Notes: generated by a model from the letters alone, not told the origin. A stretch of 64,000 bases of DNA from Oceaniglobus roseus (GCF_002869745.1 NZ_PNOS01000016.1:18424-82423); one strand, 5' to 3'. Positions 1-9,072 are shown, counted from the first letter of the stretch. Numbers and translations: made by a program.

Positions 1-690
1 TCGATCTCCGAGCCCTCGGTGGTCGAGATGCTGGCGGGGGCCGGGTTCGACTGGATGCTGATCGACGCCGAGCACACGCCGCTGTCGGACCTTGCCGTGA
101 TGCAGACGCTCCAGTGCGTCGCCGCCTATCCGACCGCGCCGGTGGTGCGCGTGGTGGCCAACGACACGGCGGCGATCAAGCGGCTGCTCGACATCGGCGC
201 GCAGACGCTGATGGTGCCCTATGTCGAGACCGCGCAGCAGGCGCAGGCGGCGGTCGACGCCATGCGCTATGGCCCCGAGGGCGTGCGCGGCTTCGCGGGC
301 CTGACCCGGGCCAGCCGCTATGGCCAGGTCGCAGGCTACGGGCAGACGGCGTCGGACCAGCTCTGCCTGCTGGTGCAGGTCGAGACGAGGACGGGGATCC
401 AGAACCTCGACGCCATCGCGGCCGTCGACGGGGTGGACGGCGTGTTCATCGGCCCGGCCGATCTTGCCGCCTCCATGGGCCATCCCGGGAACACCGGGCA
501 TCCGGAGGTCGTCGCTGCCGTGGAAGGTGCGGTGGCGCGGCTGAAGGCGCTCGGGATGCCCTCGGGGTTCCTCAGCCTCGACGAGGCGATGAACGCGCGC
601 TGCATCGAGCTTGGCACCACCTTCACCGCCGTCGGCGTGGACATCGCCCTGCTGATCTCCGGGGTGAAGGCGCTGCGCGCGCGGTTCTGA
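1..690 (+). CDS. HpcH/HpaI-family aldolase, 5' truncated by the window edge
   Basis: Class II pyruvate/2-oxo-acid aldolase of the HpcH/HpaI family, which cleaves 4-hydroxy-2-oxo acids or 2-keto-3-deoxy sugar acids reversibly with a divalent metal. The frame is open from base 1, so the first residues are missing; 229 residues remain of a usual ~250-260. Family motifs are present in order: an N-terminal IDAEH segment (catalytic His), VVRVVAND (Arg), VETRTG (metal-binding Glu) and IGPADLAASMG (metal-binding Asp). The gene converges on the beta-keto acid cleavage gene, so it is not in that operon, but it lies beside a pentose-type transporter and mtnKA. Its substrate cannot be read from the sequence; a 2-keto-3-deoxy acid or a methylthio-substituted oxo acid are both possible. 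Family call secure, substrate open. Confidence 0.88.
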   Translation, partial: SISEPSVVEMLAGAGFDWMLIDAEHTPLSDLAVMQTLQCVAAYPTAPVVRVVANDTAAIKRLLDIGAQTLMVPYVETAQQAQAAVDAMRYGPEGVRGFAGLTRASRYGQVAGYGQTASDQLCLLVQVETRTGIQNLDAIAAVDGVDGVFIGPADLAASMGHPGNTGHPEVVAAVEGAVARLKALGMPSGFLSLDEAMNARCIELGTTFTAVGVDIALLISGVKALRARF

Positions 691-703
691 GGCTGCGGTG
701 CAA

Positions 704-739
704 CTGACGGCGCGCCCCCCGCGCGGGCGGGCGCGTCAG
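704..739. terminator. bulged hairpin between convergent gene ends
   Basis: CTGACG (704-709) and CGTCAG (734-739) form a perfect six-base stem that can continue inward with two bulged G residues through a very GC-rich centre. It lies between the convergent stops of the aldolase and the beta-keto acid cleavage gene and overlaps the stop codon of the latter. There is no T-tract, so it is at best a weak or Rho-assisted bidirectional terminator. Confidence 0.3.
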
Positions 740-1668
740 AAGCCGACGTTCCCCGCCCCCTTGGTGCCGAGCATCGCCCGCGCCTCGTCGGCGCTCGCGA
801 TGTCGAGCGACAGCTCGGTCAGGATCGTGCGGATGCGGGTGACCATCGCCGCGTTGCTCTCGGCCAGCTGACCCTTGCCGAGGTAGAGGTTGTCCTCCAG
901 CCCCACGCGGCAGTGGCCGCCCAGGATCGCCCCCATGGTGACGAAGGGGAACTGGTGCCGCCCCGCCGCCAGCACCGACAGGTAGTAGTCGTCGCCGAAC
1001 AGCCGGTCCGCCGTCGCCTTCATGTGCATCAGGTTCTCGGGCTCGGCGCCGATGCCGCCGAGGATGCCGAAGATCGCCTGCACGAAGAAGGGCGGCTCGA
1101 TCAGCCTGCGGTCGGCGAAATGGGCGAGGTTGTAGAGGTGCCCGACATCGTAGCACTCGAACTCGAACTTCGTGCCGTGGGCGCCGACCTCGGTCATCGC
1201 CCGCTCGATCTGGTCGAAGGTGTTCGACATGATGTTGCCGGTGGTGCGGGCGAGATAGGGCTGCTCCCAGTCGTGCAGGAAGGTGTCGATCTTCCGCCCC
1301 GCCCCGGCGATGTTGAAGTTGAACGACCCCATGTTCATCGACGCCAGCTCGGGCCTGGCCCAGTTGGCGGGGGCGAGCCGTTCGTCGAGGCTCATGCCCA
1401 GCCCGCCCCCCGTGGTGATGTTGAGGATCGCGTCGCAGCGGTCGCGGATCTCGGGCAGGAACTGCCGGAACAGCTCGGGGTCCTGCAACGGCCGCCCGTC
1501 CTCGGGATCCCGCGCGTGGAGGTGCAGCACCGCCGCCCCCGCCTCGGCCGCGCCGATGGCGCTTTCGGCGATCTGCCTCGGCGTCAGCGGCAGGTAGGGC
1601 GACATCGACGGCGTCGCGATGGCGCCCGTCACGGCGCAGGAGATGATGACCTTGTCGGCGCGGCGCAT
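736..1668 (-). CDS. beta-keto acid cleavage enzyme (BKACE, DUF849 family)
   Basis: Zn-dependent TIM-barrel enzyme of the family typified by 3-keto-5-aminohexanoate cleavage protein (Kce). These enzymes condense a beta-keto acid with acetyl-CoA, giving acetoacetate and a new CoA thioester. Seen here: the N-terminal IISCAVTGA strand, the zinc ligands in VLHLHARDP, the central KFEFECYDVGH segment, and GGHCRVGLEDN, which carries the conserved Arg and Asp. The start at MRRADK is preferred over an upstream in-frame start because GGAAA precedes it at good spacing; this gives 310 residues, normal for the family. It is the last gene of the ABC transporter operon, after a stem-loop, so the imported compound or its product may be a beta-keto acid. 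Substrate specificity in this family varies widely and cannot be assigned here. Confidence 0.88.
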   Translation of the reverse strand: MRRADKVIISCAVTGAIATPSMSPYLPLTPRQIAESAIGAAEAGAAVLHLHARDPEDGRPLQDPELFRQFLPEIRDRCDAILNITTGGGLGMSLDERLAPANWARPELASMNMGSFNFNIAGAGRKIDTFLHDWEQPYLARTTGNIMSNTFDQIERAMTEVGAHGTKFEFECYDVGHLYNLAHFADRRLIEPPFFVQAIFGILGGIGAEPENLMHMKATADRLFGDDYYLSVLAAGRHQFPFVTMGAILGGHCRVGLEDNLYLGKGQLAESNAAMVTRIRTILTELSLDIASADEARAMLGTKGAGNVGF

Positions 1669-1682
1669 GTCGTTTCCTTCGG

Positions 1683-1710
1683 TGTCCGGGGGCCTTGACG
1701 CCCCCGGACA
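1683..1710 (-). promoter_or_regulatory. intercistronic stem-loop after the solute-binding-protein gene
   Basis: Perfect 11-bp inverted repeat, TGTCCGGGGGC against GCCCCCGGACA with a six-base loop, starting 7 bases past the binding-protein stop codon and ending before the downstream gene's ribosome site. No U-tract follows on the transcribed strand. Such hairpins protect the upstream binding-protein message from 3' decay and reduce expression of what follows. Confidence 0.7.
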
Positions 1711-1717
1711 AGGGCTA

Positions 1718-2764
1718 TCACCGGTCGGGCAGCGGCATCCAGTCCGGCGTGGCGACGTCGGCATGGGCGAAGGCGGGGATCTTGGCGCCCAGCTCCTCCA
1801 TGTTCTTGATGTCGCCGTCGTTCAGCATGGCTTGCGTGATCAGCGTCGGCGGCACGATCACCTGCGCGCCCGGATCCTCGCCCGCCAGCATCATGGCGAG
1901 AGTCCGGACCGAGACCTCGCCCACCACCGCCGGGTTCGTCGCCACTGTCGCCGCCCAGGCGCTGTCGGGCTCGCGCATGGCCGAGATATCGGCGGTCGAG
2001 ATGTCGGCGGAATAGATCTTGATGTCCTGGCTCAGCCCCGCCTCGTCCACCGCGATCTTCACCCCCTTGGCGAACTCGTCATAGGGCGCGAACATGACGG
2101 TGATGTTCGGGTTCGCCTGCAGGACCGAGCGCGCCTGGTTCGCCACGGAGTTGGCGATCGGGTTGTCGAGCGTGCCGAACTGCGCCACCTCCTCGATCCC
2201 CGGGTGCGCCTCCTTCACTTCCTTCCAGGCGACGTCGCGGCGGTCCAGCGGCGCGATGCCGGGGACATAGACATAGCCCGCCTTGAAGCTGTCGCCGTTG
2301 TCCTCGATAGCCTGCTCCAGCGCCAGCTTGCCCAGCTGGTAGTCCGACTGCTCGATCTGCGGGATCGCGTCGTTCTCGACGTTCACGTCGAAGGCGACGA
2401 CCTTGATCCCCGCATCGACAGCCCGCTGCGCGACCTCCTTCATCGATTCCGTCAGTCCGTGCTGGATGATGATCCCGTCGACACCAAGCGCGATGGCCTG
2501 GTCCACCATGTCGGCCTGCAACGCCGCGTCCTGCCGGCTGTCGAGCACCCTGAGGTCGACGCCAAGGGCCTTGGCCTGCGCCTCGACCCCCGAGAGGTAG
2601 GCCTGGAAGAAGTCGCCGGTCGAGAGGTAGCGCACCAGCGCGATCTTCACCTCGCCGGGGTTGTCGAAGGGGGCGGGCATGCCTTGCGCGAAGGCCGCGC
2701 CGCCGGTCAGGGTGAGGGCGGTGGCGCCCATCAGCTTGAAGAACTGCCGTCTCAGGATGGTCAT
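1718..2764 (-). CDS. sugar ABC transporter periplasmic substrate-binding protein
   Basis: Ribose/galactose-type (PBP type 1) periplasmic binding protein that captures the substrate for the permease and ATPase encoded just upstream. 348 residues. The N-terminus MTILRRQFFK followed by a hydrophobic stretch and AAFAQ is a plausible twin-arginine signal with cleavage after Ala. The lobe signature is clear: EVKIALVRYLSTGDF, QAIALGVDGIIIQ, VVAFDVNVEN and IKIYSADIST. The start was chosen at MTILRR because GGAGG precedes it; an upstream in-frame start has no such site. It is third in the operon (ATPase, permease, binding protein, BKACE). The divergent mtnK-mtnA pair suggests methylthioribose or another 5-substituted pentose as ligand; this is inference from context only. 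Confidence 0.9.
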   Translation of the reverse strand: MTILRRQFFKLMGATALTLTGGAAFAQGMPAPFDNPGEVKIALVRYLSTGDFFQAYLSGVEAQAKALGVDLRVLDSRQDAALQADMVDQAIALGVDGIIIQHGLTESMKEVAQRAVDAGIKVVAFDVNVENDAIPQIEQSDYQLGKLALEQAIEDNGDSFKAGYVYVPGIAPLDRRDVAWKEVKEAHPGIEEVAQFGTLDNPIANSVANQARSVLQANPNITVMFAPYDEFAKGVKIAVDEAGLSQDIKIYSADISTADISAMREPDSAWAATVATNPAVVGEVSVRTLAMMLAGEDPGAQVIVPPTLITQAMLNDGDIKNMEELGAKIPAFAHADVATPDWMPLPDR

Positions 2765-2805
2765 TCGGTTTCCTCCCAGTTGAACCATAATGTGAATGTC
2801 GCCCG

Positions 2806-3801
2806 TCAGCCTCTTGTTTTCACGGCATTTGACAGGGCGAAGGTGAAGACGAGGGCGACGACCAGCACCGCCCCCTTGACGAAATCCTGCGTGTAGTAGG
2901 GCGCGTTCATCATCGTCAGCCCCTGCAGCAGGATCCCGACGAACAGCGCGCCGATGGCGGTGCCGAAGGCGTTCGGCTTGGCCGCACCCAGCACCGCGAA
3001 GCCGATCAGAGCGGCGGCGACCGAGTCGAGCAGCAGGTTGTTGCCGCTCGCGATGTCCCCCCGTCCGAGCCGCCCCGCCAGCAGGATGCCCCCGACCGAG
3101 GCCAGCACCCCGGAGATCATGTAGGCGGCGACCTTGTAGCGGTTGACGTTAGCACCGGCGAGCGCGGCGGCCCGTTCGTTCGACCCGATGGCGTACATCA
3201 TCCGGCCGTGCCTGGTGAAGGTCAGGAACACCCAGATCAGCAACCCTGCGGCGACGAAAACGACGACGGGCATGGGGATCAGGTTCTCGAGGATCAGGTC
3301 AAAACGGTGCCGCCCAAGCCAGAGGAAGGCCGGCGCGAAGGTGCCCTCGGCGGTCGAACCGTCGGGCAAGGTCATGCCGGTGGATATCGAGCGCCCCTCT
3401 GTCGGGATCCGCTGCGCCCCGATCAGCAGGAACATCATCCCGAGCGTCGCCAGCAGGTCAGGCACCTTGAACTTCACGATCAGCAGGCCGTTGACCAGCC
3501 CCACGACGGCTCCCATGACCAGGCACAGCGCGACGGCGGTGACGGCGGAAAGCCCGGTGACCACCATCGCGTAGGCCGAGAGCATCAGCGCCGAGGTGGC
3601 GACGGAACCGATGGAGAGGTCGAAGCCGCCCACCACCAGCGTGCAGGTCACGCCGAGCGCGAGGATGCCGGTGATCGCCACGGACTGGAAGATGAATACG
3701 GCGCTGCGGGGCCCGAAGAAGCCGTCGGCAAAGACGCTGAAGAAGATCAGCAGCCCGGCGAGCAGCGCAAGGAAGCCGTAGCGGATGGCGAGGCGGGTCA
3801 T
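2806..3801 (-). CDS. ribose-type ABC transporter permease
   Basis: Inner-membrane permease of the RbsC/BPD_transp_2 family, 331 residues with roughly nine hydrophobic segments. Diagnostic stretches are TLVVGGFDLSIGS early on, KVPDLLATLGMM, the cytoplasmic AIGSNERAAALAGANVNRYK loop that contacts the ATPase, and ALIGFAVLGAAKPNAFGTA. Its ATG overlaps the stop codon of the ATPase gene as ATGA, so the two are probably translationally coupled. Only one permease gene is present, so the membrane channel is expected to be a homodimer, as in other ribose-type importers. Confidence 0.93.
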   Translation of the reverse strand: MTRLAIRYGFLALLAGLLIFFSVFADGFFGPRSAVFIFQSVAITGILALGVTCTLVVGGFDLSIGSVATSALMLSAYAMVVTGLSAVTAVALCLVMGAVVGLVNGLLIVKFKVPDLLATLGMMFLLIGAQRIPTEGRSISTGMTLPDGSTAEGTFAPAFLWLGRHRFDLILENLIPMPVVVFVAAGLLIWVFLTFTRHGRMMYAIGSNERAAALAGANVNRYKVAAYMISGVLASVGGILLAGRLGRGDIASGNNLLLDSVAAALIGFAVLGAAKPNAFGTAIGALFVGILLQGLTMMNAPYYTQDFVKGAVLVVALVFTFALSNAVKTRG

Positions 3802-5339
3802 GCGGAGAGGTCTTCCTTCTGGTCCTGTTTGTCCGGGGCGCCCTGTTCCGAGACCTGTCCCGAGACCTGCGCGATGATCGCGGCGGTGTCTGCGGTGCCC
3901 CCGGCGTGTTCGCCGGTGATCGCGTGGTCGTGCAGGACAAGGATGCGGTCGGCGATTTCCAGCGCCTCGTCGAGTTCGGAGACGAAGACCAGCGTCGCGC
4001 GGCCCTTCGCCGTCTCGCGGATGCGGCGGCCGATGTCGCGGCGGGCCTGGATGTCGACGCCCTGGAAGGGTTCGTCCAGCACCAGCAGCCGGCACGGCTC
4101 CAACAGCCAGCGCGCCACGATGACCTTCTGCTGGTTGCCGCCCGACAGCGCCGCGATGTCGTCCCGTTCGGACCGGCAGACGATGCCGAGATCGCCGATC
4201 AAGTCCGCCGTGCGCCGCCGCTGGTGGCCCGCGCGCAGGAACGACAGGCGCGAGAACCGCTTCAGGAACGGCAGGGTCATGTTGCCGGTCAGATCGAAGG
4301 CCGGGATCACCGCGTTGTCCGCCCGATCCTTCGGGCAGAGATGGACGCCCTGCCGGATCGCATCGGCGGCGTCCTCCGGGCGATAGGGGCGGCCTTCCAG
4401 CCGGATCTCGCCGCCGGCGGATTTGCACAGACCGAACAATATCTCGGCCGTCCGCGTCTTTCCGGCACCGACAAGCCCGGTTATCGCGACAATCTCGCCC
4501 GCATGGGCCGCCATGGTGATCGCCGGCGCTCCGGGCCGCAGGCGCAGGCCGTCCAGCGTCAGCACCTCCGCGCCCCGCGCAGCGCCCGAGAGGTTCACAT
4601 CGGTCATCGCGTGGCCCAGCATCGCCGTCACCGCGCCCTCGTAGTCCAGCGGTGCCGTCTCGAAGACGCCGGACACCTGCCCGTCGCGCATCGACACGAT
4701 CCGATCCCCCACCGCGCGGATGTCCGAGAGCCGGTGCGAGATGTAGAGGATCGCGACCCCCGTCTCGCGCAGCCGCCGGATCAGCGCGAACAGCCGCTCC
4801 GCCTCCTTCGCCGAGAGCGACGAGGTGGGCTCGTCCAGGATCAGCAGCTTCGGATCGCGGGCCATGGCGCGGGCGATGGCGATCATCTGACGGTCGGCCA
4901 GCCCCAGCCCCGCGACCGGCGCCGTGACGTCCAGATCGAGCCCCATCAGCGCCGCCACCCGCGCCGCCTCGGCCCGCATCGCCTTGCGGCGGACGAAAAG
5001 CCCGCTCGCCGGGTCGGCCAACCGGTCGAGCAGCAGGTTCGACGCCACGTCCAGATCGGCCACCACGCCGTCGGCGATGGACTGGTGCACGGTCACGACG
5101 CCCTGCGCGATCGCATCGCTCGGCCCCTCGGGACGATAGGGACGCCCGCCCAGCGTGACGGTGCCCGCATCCGCATGATGAACGCCGCACAACACCTTGA
5201 CCAGGGTCGATTTCCCGGCACCGTTCGCGCCCATCAGGACGGTGACCTTCCCGGCCGGAAGGGACAGCGAGATGTCGCGCAGCACATGGGTCGCGCCGAA
5301 CGATTTCTTCACTCCCACGATGTCGCAGGCTGGGTTCAT
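3798..5339 (-). CDS. ribose-type ABC transporter ATP-binding protein (two ATPase domains)
   Basis: Energises the importer. 513 residues containing two ABC domains in tandem, as in RbsA/MglA. The first has Walker A GANGAGKST near residue 40, Walker B LLILDEPTSSL and GLADRQ in place of a perfect signature. The second has the degenerate Walker A GLVGAGKT usual for the C-terminal half, signature LSGGNQQKV and LLVLDEPFQG. GGAGGAG lies a few bases before the ATG. It is the first gene of the leftward operon and is divergent from mtnK, with about 110 bases of shared regulatory region between them. Confidence 0.94.
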   Translation of the reverse strand: MNPACDIVGVKKSFGATHVLRDISLSLPAGKVTVLMGANGAGKSTLVKVLCGVHHADAGTVTLGGRPYRPEGPSDAIAQGVVTVHQSIADGVVADLDVASNLLLDRLADPASGLFVRRKAMRAEAARVAALMGLDLDVTAPVAGLGLADRQMIAIARAMARDPKLLILDEPTSSLSAKEAERLFALIRRLRETGVAILYISHRLSDIRAVGDRIVSMRDGQVSGVFETAPLDYEGAVTAMLGHAMTDVNLSGAARGAEVLTLDGLRLRPGAPAITMAAHAGEIVAITGLVGAGKTRTAEILFGLCKSAGGEIRLEGRPYRPEDAADAIRQGVHLCPKDRADNAVIPAFDLTGNMTLPFLKRFSRLSFLRAGHQRRRTADLIGDLGIVCRSERDDIAALSGGNQQKVIVARWLLEPCRLLVLDEPFQGVDIQARRDIGRRIRETAKGRATLVFVSELDEALEIADRILVLHDHAITGEHAGGTADTAAIIAQVSGQVSEQGAPDKQDQKEDLSA

Positions 5340-5381
5340 CTGGTCTCCTCCGCGGCCAACCGTATGCGGGGTTCGGCAAAA

Positions 5382-5396
5382 GTCAACCAGATTGAC
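5382..5396. promoter_or_regulatory. inverted repeat in the divergent transporter/mtnK promoter region
   Basis: Perfect dyad GTCAA-N5-TTGAC midway between the two divergent start codons. The right half begins a TTGACA hexamer (5392-5397) that could be the -35 element of the mtnK promoter, though no good -10 follows. On the other strand TTGACT could serve the transporter operon. A likely ligand-controlled operator for the SorC-type regulator encoded after mtnA, inferred from position only. Confidence 0.4.
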
Positions 5397-5448
5397 AACT
5401 GACGGATTTTGCCCTGTTCTGGACTCCCGAAGACGCTGGGAGGCACGG

Positions 5449-6705
5449 ATGAAGGAAGGTTACGAGGCCCTGAACGAGGACACGCTGCGCGGCCGCATGG
5501 GCGCGATCGCCGCGGTGGCGGATCGGCTTGGCGGCGATCCGGCCGACTGGCAGGTGAAGGAGGTCGGCGACGGCAACCTGAACCTCGTCTTCATCGTCGG
5601 CGGCCCGGCGGGCAGCCTGATCGTCAAGCAGGCGCTTCCCTACGTCCGGCTGGTCGGCGACAGCTGGCCCCTGCCGCTCTACCGCGCCTTCTACGAGTAC
5701 CAGGCGCTGACCCGGCAGGCCGCGCGCGACCCGGGATCGGTCCCGGCGATCCATCATTTCGACGAGGCGCAGGCGCTGATCGTGATGGAATACCTCTCGC
5801 CCCACGTGATCCTTCGCCAGAAGCTGATCCGGGGCGAGCGGGTGGACGGCCTCGCCGATTTCCTTGGCAAGTTCTGCGCCCGCACCGCCTTCCGCGGCTC
5901 CGAGCTTTCGATGGCGAGCGCCGAGAAGAAGGCCGATGTCGCCCTCTTCTGCGGCAACGTGGCGATCCCCGCGATCACCGAGGCGCTCGTCTTCACCGAT
6001 CCCTACTATGCCGCCGACATGAACAACCACACCGAAGGGCTTGATCCCGTGGTGGAAAAACTGCGCAACGACGTCGCGCTGAAGGTCGAGGCGCAGCGGA
6101 TGCTGCAAGGCTTCGCCTCGAACACCGAGACGATGCTGCACGGCGACCTGCACACCGGCTCGCTGATGTGCACCGATGCCGAGACCAAGGCGATCGACCC
6201 CGAGTTCGCGCAGTACGGACCCATGGGCTTCGACACCGGCATGCTGATCGCCAACCTGCTGATGAGTTTCTTCAGCCAGCCGGGCCACCGGAGCGGCGCG
6301 GAAATGACCGGGATGCAGGACTGGATTCTGGGCGTCATCGGGGACATATGCCGGGTATTCGACGCCGAGTTCCGCCACCTCTGGGTCACCGAGCGGACCG
6401 GCATGCTCTACCCGAAAGCGCTGTTCGAGGACCAGGGCCACGACAGCGCCCCCGCCTGCGACCGCGTGCTGCGGGATCTCTGGGCGGATGCCATGGGCGC
6501 CTGCGGGATCGAGATGCACCGCCGCTGCCTGTCCCTGGCCCACAACGCGGATTTCGAGGCGATTTCCGACCCGGCCCTGCGCGCGCCGCTGGAAGCGCGC
6601 AACCTGATGATGGGGCGCGAACTGGTGCTGAACCGGTTCGACCCGACGACCCCGGCAAGGATCGCGGAGATCGCCCGCCGCCACAACGAGGAGGACTTCC
6701 TGTGA
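5449..6705 (+). CDS. mtnK: S-methyl-5-thioribose kinase
   Basis: Phosphorylates 5-methylthioribose to its 1-phosphate, the entry step of the kinase branch of methylthioadenosine salvage. 418 residues, close to Klebsiella and Bacillus MtnK. Seen: the nucleotide loop [23 protein letters not shown] with the ATP-contacting Lys and the typical SWPL, the kinase-like [10 protein letters not shown] with the catalytic Asp, and [14 protein letters not shown], where the Asp would bind Mg. The ATG was chosen because GGGAGG precedes it; the frame is open further upstream but without a ribosome site and crossing the divergent promoter. Its stop overlaps the mtnA start. Close relatives phosphorylate 5-deoxyribose too, so the physiological pentose is not settled. 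Confidence 0.94.
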   Translation: MKEGYEALNEDTLRGRMGAIAAVADRLGGDPADWQVKEVGDGNLNLVFIVGGPAGSLIVKQALPYVRLVGDSWPLPLYRAFYEYQALTRQAARDPGSVPAIHHFDEAQALIVMEYLSPHVILRQKLIRGERVDGLADFLGKFCARTAFRGSELSMASAEKKADVALFCGNVAIPAITEALVFTDPYYAADMNNHTEGLDPVVEKLRNDVALKVEAQRMLQGFASNTETMLHGDLHTGSLMCTDAETKAIDPEFAQYGPMGFDTGMLIANLLMSFFSQPGHRSGAEMTGMQDWILGVIGDICRVFDAEFRHLWVTERTGMLYPKALFEDQGHDSAPACDRVLRDLWADAMGACGIEMHRRCLSLAHNADFEAISDPALRAPLEARNLMMGRELVLNRFDPTTPARIAEIARRHNEEDFL

Positions 6706-7799
6706 AAGTCAACGGCACCCCCTATCGCTCGCTCTGGTGGAACACCGACGCCGAAGTGCTCGAGATCATCGACCAGCGCTGGCTGCCCCACGATTTCGTC
6801 ACCCAGCCCGTCGAGACCATGGAGGATTTCGCGGACGCGATCACCGAGATGCGGGTCCGCGGCGCGCCGCTGATCGGCGCGACGGCGGCCTACGGCATCG
6901 CGCTGAAGATGGCGCTGGACCCGTCGGACACCTCGCTGGAGCAGGCCTGGACCTTCCTGAACGGCACGCGGCCCACGGCGATCAACCTTCGCTGGGCCCT
7001 GAACCGCTGCCGCGCCCAGCTGATGCCCCTGCCCGAGGACGAACGCGCCTCGGCGGCGCTGCGCCTCGCCCACGAGATCGCGGACGAGGACGTGGAGATC
7101 AACCGCGCCATCGGGCGCCACGGGCTCGAGATCATCAAGGAGATCGCGGCGAAGAAGGACGGCGAACCGGTCAACATCCTGACCCACTGCAATGCCGGCT
7201 GGCTGGCCACGGTGGACTGGGGCACCGCGACCTCGCCCATGTACCACGCCCACGATGCGGGCATCCCGATCCACGTCTGGGTGGACGAGACGCGGCCCCG
7301 CAACCAGGGCGCCCTGACCTCGTGGGAGCTTGGCAGCCACGGCATCCCCCACACCTACATCACCGACAACGCCGGCGGGCACCTGATGCAGCACGGGCAG
7401 GTCGACATGGTGATCACCGGCACCGACCGGACGACGCGGGCGGGCGATGTCTGCAACAAGATCGGCACCTACCTGAAGGCGCTGGCGGCGAAGGACAACG
7501 GCGTGCCCTTCTACGTCGCCCTGCCCTCGCCCACCATCGACTGGACCGTGTCCGACGGGGTGGTCGAGATCCCGATCGAGGACCGGAAGGAGCGCGAGAT
7601 CACCCATGTCTGGGGCCGCAACGACGCGGGCAAGATCGCCGAGGTGCAGGTGACGCCCGACGGGACCCCCGGCGGCAACCCGGCCTTCGACGTCACGCCC
7701 GCGCGCCTCGTCACCGGCCTCATCACCGAACGCGGCGTCGTCGCGGCGGACGAGGCGGCGATGATCGAGATGTTCCCCGAGTTCCGCGCGGCCTCCTGA
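6702..7799 (+). CDS. mtnA: S-methyl-5-thioribose-1-phosphate isomerase
   Basis: Converts methylthioribose 1-phosphate to methylthioribulose 1-phosphate. 365 residues in the eIF2B-like fold. Visible hallmarks are [26 protein letters not shown] with the catalytic Cys, [10 protein letters not shown], and GTDRTT, where the Asp is the second catalytic residue. Start is a GTG that overlaps the mtnK stop as GTGA, a coupling junction. The usual downstream genes of the classical pathway (mtnB, mtnC, mtnD) are absent from the window, so the ketose phosphate must be handled by enzymes elsewhere or by an alternative route such as an aldolase shunt. Confidence 0.95.
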   Translation: MKVNGTPYRSLWWNTDAEVLEIIDQRWLPHDFVTQPVETMEDFADAITEMRVRGAPLIGATAAYGIALKMALDPSDTSLEQAWTFLNGTRPTAINLRWALNRCRAQLMPLPEDERASAALRLAHEIADEDVEINRAIGRHGLEIIKEIAAKKDGEPVNILTHCNAGWLATVDWGTATSPMYHAHDAGIPIHVWVDETRPRNQGALTSWELGSHGIPHTYITDNAGGHLMQHGQVDMVITGTDRTTRAGDVCNKIGTYLKALAAKDNGVPFYVALPSPTIDWTVSDGVVEIPIEDRKEREITHVWGRNDAGKIAEVQVTPDGTPGGNPAFDVTPARLVTGLITERGVVAADEAAMIEMFPEFRAAS

Positions 7800-7802
7800 G
7801 CC

Positions 7803-8750
7803 ATGCCGACCCGCCCGCGCGCCAGGGCCGAGGGCCAGATCGCCGAGGCGGCCTGGCTCTACTATCACGAGGACGTGAACCAGGGCGAGATCGCGCGCCG
7901 CCTCAACGTCTCGCGGGCGACGGTGGTGAACTGGCTGGCCGAGGCGCGGGCGAAGAACCTCGTGCGCGTGTCGCTGCGCCCCGAGGCGTTCCGCGAGCGG
8001 GAGCTGGCGCAGGATCTGGCGGCGCGCTTCGGCCTTGCCGCGGCGCTGGTGGTGCCCGCGGGGCCGAACGGCGAGGCGGCGGCGCTGGCACGGGTGGCTC
8101 GGGTCTGCGCCGACTGGCTGCCCGAGCTGATGCAGCCCGGCGACCGGCTGGGGGTCAGCTGGGGCGAGACGGTGTTCCTGGTCTCCGAGGCCGCCGAGCG
8201 CCGCGTGCTGCCCGACCTGACCGTGGTGCAGATGGTCGGCTCGCGGGCGACGCCTCTGGGCTTCGCGGCCGAGACCTGCTCGGCCAACCTCGCCCGCCGC
8301 TTCGGCGCGACCTGCATCAACCTGCACGCCCCGCTGGTGCTGTCCGATGCCGACCTCGCCGCGCGGCTCCGGGCCGAGCCGGTGATCGCCGAGCAGCTGG
8401 CCGCCATCGCCGCCTGCAACAAGACGCTGTTCGCCGCGGGCTCCTGCACGCTCGACAGCCACATCGTGCGGATCGGCGTGGTCAGCCCCGAGGGCCTTGC
8501 CGATTACGTCGCGCGGGGGGCGGAGGCGGTGATCTGCGGGCGCTTCATCGACGCCGGCGGGCGGCCGATCCCCGGCGAGATGGACGCGCGGATGATCGGG
8601 GTGGAGCTGCATACCATGCCGGGAAAGGACCATGGCATCCTTGTGTCCTCCGGCGCCGCCAAGGTCGCCCCGATCCGCGCGGCGCTGCGGGGCGGCTTCG
8701 CGACCCACCTCGTGACCTGCTCGGAAACGGCGCAGGGGTTGCTGGCGTGA
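7803..8750 (+). CDS. SorC/DeoR-type sugar-binding transcriptional regulator
   Basis: 315 residues. The N-terminus carries a helix-turn-helix read as NQGEIARRLNVSRATVVNWL around residues 25-46, followed by a sugar-phosphate-binding domain of the SorC class with LGVSWGETV and AAGSCTLDSHIVRIG. It starts three bases after the mtnA stop, so it is the third gene of the mtnKA operon and very likely controls it and the divergent ABC operon in response to a phosphorylated pentose. The dyad between the divergent operons is the obvious operator candidate. Family secure; effector inferred. Confidence 0.88.
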   Translation: MPTRPRARAEGQIAEAAWLYYHEDVNQGEIARRLNVSRATVVNWLAEARAKNLVRVSLRPEAFRERELAQDLAARFGLAAALVVPAGPNGEAAALARVARVCADWLPELMQPGDRLGVSWGETVFLVSEAAERRVLPDLTVVQMVGSRATPLGFAAETCSANLARRFGATCINLHAPLVLSDADLAARLRAEPVIAEQLAAIAACNKTLFAAGSCTLDSHIVRIGVVSPEGLADYVARGAEAVICGRFIDAGGRPIPGEMDARMIGVELHTMPGKDHGILVSSGAAKVAPIRAALRGGFATHLVTCSETAQGLLA

Positions 8751-9072
8751 TGCCTTGAACCGGACCGCCCTCCGTTACACCTCGCCCCGAGGACAACCCC
8801 GCCGGGCGGAGGCCGGGCCAGCCATCTTCGCCGGCTCGACATGCCGCCCGCGCAGACGGTCCCGATCGGCGTGCGCCGAAGCGGGCTTGGAAACGGTAGG
8901 GCGGCGAAGACCTCGGCCAGGATGTCTCGGCCCGCCCGGCCCGTGACACTGCCGAAGCGCGACCTCGCACAGGCCGGATGCCATGTTCCGGTCCCCCGAT
9001 CCCCTATCGGCATTGGCAGCGGCGGGCGCTCTGCCTAGACTGGTGCGGCACGGTGGCAAGGCGGGAGGGCCC
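8751..9072. other. intergenic region without a gene
   Basis: Very GC-rich spacer. I see no coding frame of its own, no RNA gene and no mobile element. A small CCTCG/CGAGG hairpin lies near its left end but lacks a T-tract. The right end holds the promoter of the next gene. Confidence 0.6.
9013..9041 (+). promoter_or_regulatory. candidate sigma-70 promoter
   Basis: TTGGCA, 17 bases, then TAGACT. Spacing is optimal and both hexamers are close to alphaproteobacterial housekeeping consensus. The expected transcription start near 9048 leaves a short leader before the chosen ATG at 9073, which supports that start over an earlier in-frame one. Confidence 0.5.

Noticed and set aside
5340..5448. S-adenosylmethionine-type riboswitch ahead of mtnK
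   Set aside because: The spacer is too short and shows only a simple dyad, with no multi-helix structure or terminator.
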